NCBI RefSeq assembly: GCF_011386835.1 | Contig: NC_088796.1 | Span: 32,629,011-32,693,010 of the forward strand | DNA from: Chrysemys picta bellii | Lineage: Eukaryota; Chordata; Testudines; Emydidae | Direction of reading: 5' to 3' | DNA: 64,000 nt | Shown: positions 58,808-64,000 of the stretch, in pieces | Numbering within the stretch: position 1 is the stretch's first letter | How the letters are laid out: every line of letters begins with the position of its first letter | The notes under the pieces: model-generated | Databases searched by the model: none | Told to the model about the DNA's origin: nothing | What the model saw: only the letters and a program-made list of their open reading frames with translations | Program-made: the position numbers and the translations under genes

Positions 58808-58890
58808 GGGCCCGATGTTGAGAGGGTGGGTGCTCAGCACTTTCTGAAAATGGGGCCTCTTTAAGGCACCCAAAATTGCTCATCACCTTC
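58808..58890. repeat. Diverged palindromic interspersed repeat
   Basis: GGCCCGATGTTGAGAGGGTG, GGTGCTCAGCACTTTCTGAA, AATGGGGCCTCTTTAAGGCA and CCCAAAATTGCTCATCACC; the clearest copy of its family in the window. Confidence 0.6.
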
Positions 58891-60397
58891 TGTCTTATAC
58901 ACTAGAAAAACAGGTCTTTGATTTGTCTAGAGAACAGGTACAGGATGGGTAATGACAATTTGATCTTCCCCAAACTGCTCTGCCAGTATGATCTAACTAC
59001 AGTAGTTCATGAGAAATCTGTCAGAATTTAATCAATTTATGTGTAAATGATATATACCAGTTCCTTGCATGTTAAAGGGTAAAGGCAGTTCCTTGACACT
59101 TTTAAATAAATATATTTGATAAGGAATGGCAGCTTGTGTGATTGTGGATGAGCAGGAGAGCTGGTCACAGCTTGTAATTTCTGTTCCACATGAAATTTAG
59201 ACATTTCAAACATAGTTTTCTTTCTGAATCAGGACAAAACCAAAGAACTTTGAAATTTCCTACAAAACAAAACTTTTGGCAAAAAAACCCCAAAAAGCCA
59301 TTAATTGAAATGTAAAATTTTACATCTTATTTATATTATAAATTTCAAACTTCCAGAATCAAGTCATTTGAAGTGTTCCAGGGTGATAAGGTTGGAAAGC
59401 TTCAACCTTCCAATAGGGTGGGAATGTTCCAAGCCTAATAAACACACACTTCACAATAAAATTGTCAAAGCTGACATGTTTCTCAAAGGCATTTTCCAAC
59501 AATAACAAAAAAGATCTTCTGGAAATTTTTTCACCAGCTCCAACCTGCAGTATATCTTTGAGAATTTACTTAAGATAGTGAAGATAACTGTTGACTATAG
59601 AAGTACAAAGTATGCTATCTCCGTAACAGAATACAGTAGTCTTCACAGTCTGAAGCAGCTCCTGAGGTCGTATCTTGCGTGACTTACTACTAGAGCTACT
59701 GCTAAAATCCCGATACCAAGCTGGGATATGTACAATTACTAAATTAGCACACCACTGGTTCCTCCTACTACAGAATTCCAAAAGGTTTTCTGCTTGCTGA
59801 ATTGTGTTATTAACTCCTTATGCTAAGAGTAGAAATTAAATTAAATTGCTAAATAAATCAGGAGGTTTAAAACCTTTGAGTGCTACATGAATTCTAGAGC
59901 ACTAAAAGAGGAGTTTTCCTGCTAGGTGCAGTGATAAAATAACTACTGCATATGGGTTAAATTTGACATTGGGCCAAATTTTGCATTCAGTTTACACCTG
60001 TGCAACACGGCAGAAGTCAGGATTTGTATCACAGAATGCATTTCTATCCCCTGCCTGTAGCTTACCAGTTGTGGAATCATGTGGATAAAAGATTCTGAAG
60101 AGTTGTTGCTATGTGGCTCCATTGTTTTTGTTTTTCCATTGGGAGGAAATAGTGATCTTAGTAGAACATGAATTTGATAATGGTTCTGTTTTTCTCTTCC
60201 TTGATCACCTAAATTAGGGATTTTTGCAGTCTTTTGTGGTGTGGTCCACATCTTCAGAGAAACTCTCATGGACATTGATTTTCTCTTCAAATAGCAGATA
60301 TTGGGTGTAGCTAAGAATCAGTCTGAGCCAAAAACTGTGGTTGTGCCTTGGATCCAGAGATATTAAAGCACTTACTCTTTTCCCCTTTCTCAGTGTA
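58891..60397. other. AT-rich unique DNA, no gene seen
   Basis: The 115-codon minus-strand frame at 59943-60290 has no recognisable domain. No repeat family was seen. Confidence 0.4.
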
Positions 60398-60640
60398 GAC
60401 ATACCCTTAGATAATTTGTATGTGTTTAGCTAACCTGCATTAGCTAACCTGCATTAGCTAACTTGGATTAAAATGTTAGTAAAGACAGGGCAACTTGGCT
60501 TTTAGCTTGGGTAAGCTGCTTGAATTCAACTCCAAGCTCCGCTATAGGCTTAACTTGAGTTGCTATCCCAAGTTGAAAGCTGATGTGCTGTGCCTTCACT
60601 GCTATATTAACCTGAGTTCACTATGTGGGCTAGCCAACCC
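60398..60640. repeat. Probable MITE remnant with 14-bp tandem repeats
   Basis: Starts near GTGTAGACATACCCTTA, a Harbinger-like terminus followed by a TTA. It then contains two and a half copies of TTAGCTAACCTGCA (60425-60462) and inverted blocks around GGCTTTTAGCTTGGGTAAGC and CCCAAGTTGAAAGC. The opposite end was not located. Confidence 0.5.
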
Positions 60641-62209
60641 ACATGAAGAACATGCTTTTTTGTTTGTTTGTTTTTGTTGCAGCGGAGTCATGTTCTTACT
60701 CTCCAAATCACCCCATTCTGGTTAGGGCTAAAATGAAGCAAATAAAACTTCTATCTATTGAAAGTCTTTATAAAAGCCCTGCCTCTTCCCAAATGCCCAC
60801 AAGAAAAGGTGTTCTCAGACAGTTCATGAATCTAGGCTCTGATGTACCATGGATGGGAGCAAGTTCCAAAGCTGATGGACCTTTACCAAAAATTCTTTGC
60901 CAGCCATCCTCTCCCATTTAGACTCAGAGGACTCCAAAGGATCACACCTGTGGTATGGAAAGAGAAGCCATTTCTCCTGTAACTAGATTCCAAACCACTG
61001 AGGGGTTTATACTAGAGGTTAAAACCAACACCTTGAATTCCATCCAGTCACACATAGCCAGTGAAATGTCTGGAACTCTGTCATGTGCTTTTTATCTGAG
61101 GCTCCTCAGAAGTAGTGGGTGGCCACATTGTTCAACTGAACAATGTTGTTAATCATGTTCATTATGGTAGTGCCTAAGTAACAAACAAAATTGGGACCCC
61201 CATTATACTATACACTGCACAATATAGTAGATTGTTTAAATTGTAAGCTTTTTGGACAGGAACTGAGCGGACATACAATAGTGGAAAGATAGAACATACA
61301 AGCAAAGTGAACAAGGTGATGGTAAATAGCATGTTAGTTCACAATCTTTTTTGGGGGAGGTTAGTTAGGAGATGTTAGATAAATGGAATGACAAGTGTAG
61401 GGAGCGGGGATGCAGGGAGAAAAGCATTTAGCAAGAAATCTAAGGGGCAAGTGAAGACTGAGGAAGGGGGCAGGAAGAAGTTGGAGCAAACAGGGCAGAA
61501 AAAGTCAGTCAAAACTGGAGAAAAATATTATCAGTGTCTGTCATTCCCTGCTTAAATTGCTGCTTCAACTGCTCTGCCATCTTCAGTCTCTGGCTGGCTC
61601 CTCCCTGCAGTTTCTTTCCCAAAGCTCACATGGCTGAGGGGAGGAGGGATGCTGCATGATCTTAGTTTCCCCCAGAGGAAGGGGCCATCCAATGCACAGT
61701 TCTGGGAATGGGGTGGCCCCAGCTGGGACCCATTTACTCCTTTCCCAATGCAGCAATCCCTGCTTAAGATGCTTCTGTAGCTTCTCCGGTGGGTTTGTTT
61801 TCTGGCTGGCTCTTCCTTGCTCTATTTCCAAACATCCACAGTGAGTAGCTCCGGTCAGAGTGCATTACAGTATCCCGACCTCAAAGTGATAAAGGCTTGA
61901 GCAATCCAGGCCTACATCCATCAGAAAATGTCAAGTCAATCATGGGGGGGGGGGGGGAACACACCACACTCTTGGTCCCTGGTAGTATCTGGGCAATGGG
62001 AAAAGTGATATTTTTTTCACTCTTCCCTAAAGAGTTTAGATTTTTCCAGGGGAAACTCATTGTTGAATGAAGACCATGTATAAAAAACTTCAGCCCTCAA
62101 TGTAAATGTCTGGGAATGGAACAAGCAAATGAAAATAGGGGGCTATAGTGAAAACTGTTTTGCAACCTCAATTGTAATAGCAACTACCTGTAGTGACTAT
62201 AAAAGCCGT
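60641..62209. other. Mixed DNA, possible old repeat, no gene seen
   Basis: Bases about 60775-61140 read like a diverged interspersed repeat (GGGAGCAAGTTCCAAAGCTG, ACCACTGAGGGGTTTATACT, CAACACCTTGAATTCC), but I cannot name it. A run of 14 G lies at 61944-61957. No coding exon was recognised. Confidence 0.4.
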
Positions 62210-62217
62210 GCTACAGT

Positions 62218-62523
62218 CAGGGCCGGCTCTGGCTTTTTTGCCGCCCCAGGCAAAAAAGCCTCCGGCCGCCTCCCCCACCCCCAGCGCGGGGGGGAGGGCG
62301 CGGGGGGGAGGGCAGCCAGAGCCCTGGGGGGAGGGTGGCGAGCCCCGGCCGGGGCTCTGCTCTCCCCGGCAGCCGGGGGGAGGGGGGGGCAAGGGGGGGA
62401 GGGCAGCCGGAGTGCCGGGGGGAGGGTGGCGTGCCCGGCCGGGGCTCCACTCTCCACAGCGGCCAGAGCCGGAGTGCCTCCCCAAGCACAAGCTTGGTGG
62501 GCTGGTGCCTGGAGCTGGCCCTG
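62218..62523. mobile_element. GC-rich hAT MITE, 306 bp
   Basis: The left end CAGGGCCGGCTCTGG and the right end CCTGGAGCTGGCCCTG are inverted repeats. The 8-bp duplication GCTACAGT is exact at 62210-62217 and 62524-62531. The interior is G-rich on the plus strand and contains two copies of a roughly 100-bp unit with CGGGGGGAGGGTGGCG and CCCGGCCGGGGCTC. The open frames of 107-196 codons crossing it are low-complexity and not genes. Confidence 0.93.
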
Positions 62524-62531
62524 GCTACAGT

Positions 62532-63390
62532 AGAGGTAGGTCCCCTGGCCTGATTTCTAAGCATGAGCTCCTTCTACTTTTTATAGTGTGTAGCCAAAGC
62601 CAAAAAAACTTCCCACCATCATTCACCTGGAACATTTTTTGGTTTTGGATTTTTTTGTTGGTTTTGTTTTTCCCTTCCAATCATCATGGTAAAGAGAAGG
62701 CAAGTTTTTGTTTTAGCCTGGGCCTCTACATTTTTATGATGGATGTAGAAGGTCCTGTACAATCACACAGGACTGAAGATTAGCAAACAAAAGTTCAGTA
62801 TAGTTAGAATGAAAATCCTCTCCACTCTGGAAAATTTAGATCTTGGTTTGACCTTTATGGCTAAGGCCCATCACTTAAAAGCAAGTCATTAGCAACACAT
62901 AGGCTCGCTTTACACGCAAGAGGCCCAGTAGATATCTCAGAGCATAAGCCAGTCCTAGTGACAGACCATATATGTAATTGAAGTAATGGGAGCCAAAAAT
63001 AAAATAAAGCTTTCACTTGGCCATGCAAAAATGACTTCTGTGTAAAGGAACAGTTAAATATATAACCATTGTTCAGGTATATAAGTTGGGGAAAGTCAGG
63101 GTGGGTTTTGTTTTGGCAAAACTTAGTCACTGAGTTTGGAGTTTGCATGAAAGAGGCAAAACTTGACAAGTTCTGGATTTTGTTTTTGGATTATATATAT
63201 ATACTTGTAAATATATATTTATACTTTCCACCTTTTGTCCTGGTCAGTTGCAATTCCTATGTTGAAAGAGTAACTTCCTTTGCTAAGTTTTGCTCTTTTA
63301 TGTTGATGAGATGTGGAGGAATAATTAAGAAAAAAAATTGACCCTAACATTATTATACAAGTGTTTGTGGAATTAAAGCATCCCTAAAAC
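62532..63390. other. AT-rich unique DNA, no gene seen
   Basis: A TA-rich simple repeat lies at 63191-63225. Nothing else was recognised. Confidence 0.45.
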
Positions 63391-63640
63391 ATATAAACAT
63401 AAACATAAGAATGGCCATACTGGGTCAGACCAAAGGTCCACCTACCGTCTATCCGGTCTTCTGACAGTGGCCAATGCCAGGTGTCCCAGAGGGAATGACC
63501 AGAACAGTTAATCATCAAGTGATCCATCCCCTGTAGCCAATTCCGAGCTTCTGGTAAACAGAGGCGAGGGATGTCATCCCTGCCCATCCTGGCAAATAGC
63601 CATTGTTGGACCTATCTTCCATGAATTTATCTAGTTACAA
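63391..63640 (-). mobile_element. L3-like CR1 3' tail, minus strand
   Basis: ATAAGAATGGCCATACTGGG, TCAGACCAAAGGTCCACCTA, CTGACAGTGGCCAATGCCAG, AAGTGATCCATCCCCTGTAG and GCGAGGGATGTCATCCCTGC are the inverted 3' UTR of the family at 55600-55852. It ends near CATGAATTTATCTAGTT, the usual 5' truncation. Confidence 0.93.
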
Positions 63641-64000
63641 CATTATATAAATTCCACAACTGTAAGCCTATGTGAGTCTCACCCAGCATATGCATATATA
63701 ATTTAAGATTTGTATTCTTACTGTCTTATTCTACTCCAAGAGTGTCTACTACCTATTGCCCCTCTAAATAATCTTGCACCTACAATTTATCTTTATAAAG
63801 GTGTTAAAGAGTAAACAATAGACCTGATTCCAATAATTTGGCCACATCAATATTACTGATATTAAACAACTCACTCTGTCAATGAGGATCCAGCTGTAAA
63901 AAGAAACTCTTGGCTAGTAATTGGACTAATGGCTGCAAAGAGGGTGTGACTTGGTCTGTGCCCTAAGTGAGGCTGAATGGTGTGCAGGTTTTTTGTTTGT
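63641..64000. other. Unique AT-rich DNA, no gene seen
   Basis: Right edge of the window. CTACCTATTGCCCCTCTAAA near 63750 slightly recalls L3-like 3' sequence but is too short to call. Confidence 0.4.

Noticed and set aside
59943..60290. Minus-strand open frame of 115 codons
   Set aside because: No domain, and an overlapping frame at 60214-60402 is similarly open. Treated as chance.
62193..62783. Plus-strand open frame of 196 codons
   Set aside because: Most of it is the GC-rich hAT MITE at 62218-62523. The translation is low-complexity Gly/Pro/Arg/Ala, overlapping frames on both strands are equally open, and it crosses the target duplication.

Overview
The window looks like non-coding DNA, intergenic or deep intronic, from a reptile, most probably a cryptodiran turtle. 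I base this on interspersed repeats recognised from memory: 5'-truncated CR1 and L3-like CR1 LINEs, turtle-type tRNA-derived (Pol III) SINEs that often occur as fold-back pairs, CORE/MIR-like SINEs, many non-autonomous hAT elements, and long palindromic PIF/Harbinger-like MITEs. No database search was possible. There is no convincing host protein-coding exon, no functional tRNA or rRNA gene, and no bacterial or phage-type system. The only recognisable coding sequence is decayed LINE endonuclease and reverse transcriptase.

Layout. 0-5 kb: a minus-strand CR1 remnant (211-1632), a 975-bp hAT-like element (3016-3990) and a MIR-like SINE. 5-11 kb: old palindromic repeats, a 337-bp palindromic MITE (7174-7510) and mostly unique AT-rich DNA. 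11.8-15 kb: a repeat cluster with a C-rich 986-bp hAT element (11863-12848), a fold-back SINE, a tRNA-like SINE piece, a 367-bp GC-rich hAT MITE (13356-13722) and further MIR-like and MITE fragments. 15-37 kb: mostly unique AT-rich DNA with isolated MITEs (22267, 27067, 30009, 34214), microsatellites and one near-perfect 132-bp SINE palindrome (35481-35612). 37.5-39.7 kb: a CR1 split by a clean 315-bp hAT insertion, then other CR1 and hAT tails. 41-52.9 kb: largely unclassified, with a second copy of the 129-bp hAT MITE (41240), a fold-back SINE (about 45748) and an isolated 76-nt hairpin (44240). 52.9-56.8 kb: a nest in which a Harbinger-like MITE is split by a long L3-like CR1, itself interrupted by another CR1 3' end, followed by an old hAT carrying a fold-back SINE. 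57-64 kb: unique DNA, a GC-rich hAT MITE with a perfect target duplication (62218-62523) and an L3-like CR1 tail.

No genes work together here. The biological content is a record of transposition. At least nine hAT-type elements keep a recognisable 8-bp target-site duplication (six exact, three with one mismatch, one further case with an exact 8-bp repeat but an uncertain left boundary is counted among the exact). Nesting gives relative ages. Several elements are local GC/CpG-rich or G-quadruplex-prone islands in AT-rich DNA, and one carries an exact CTCF core consensus match.
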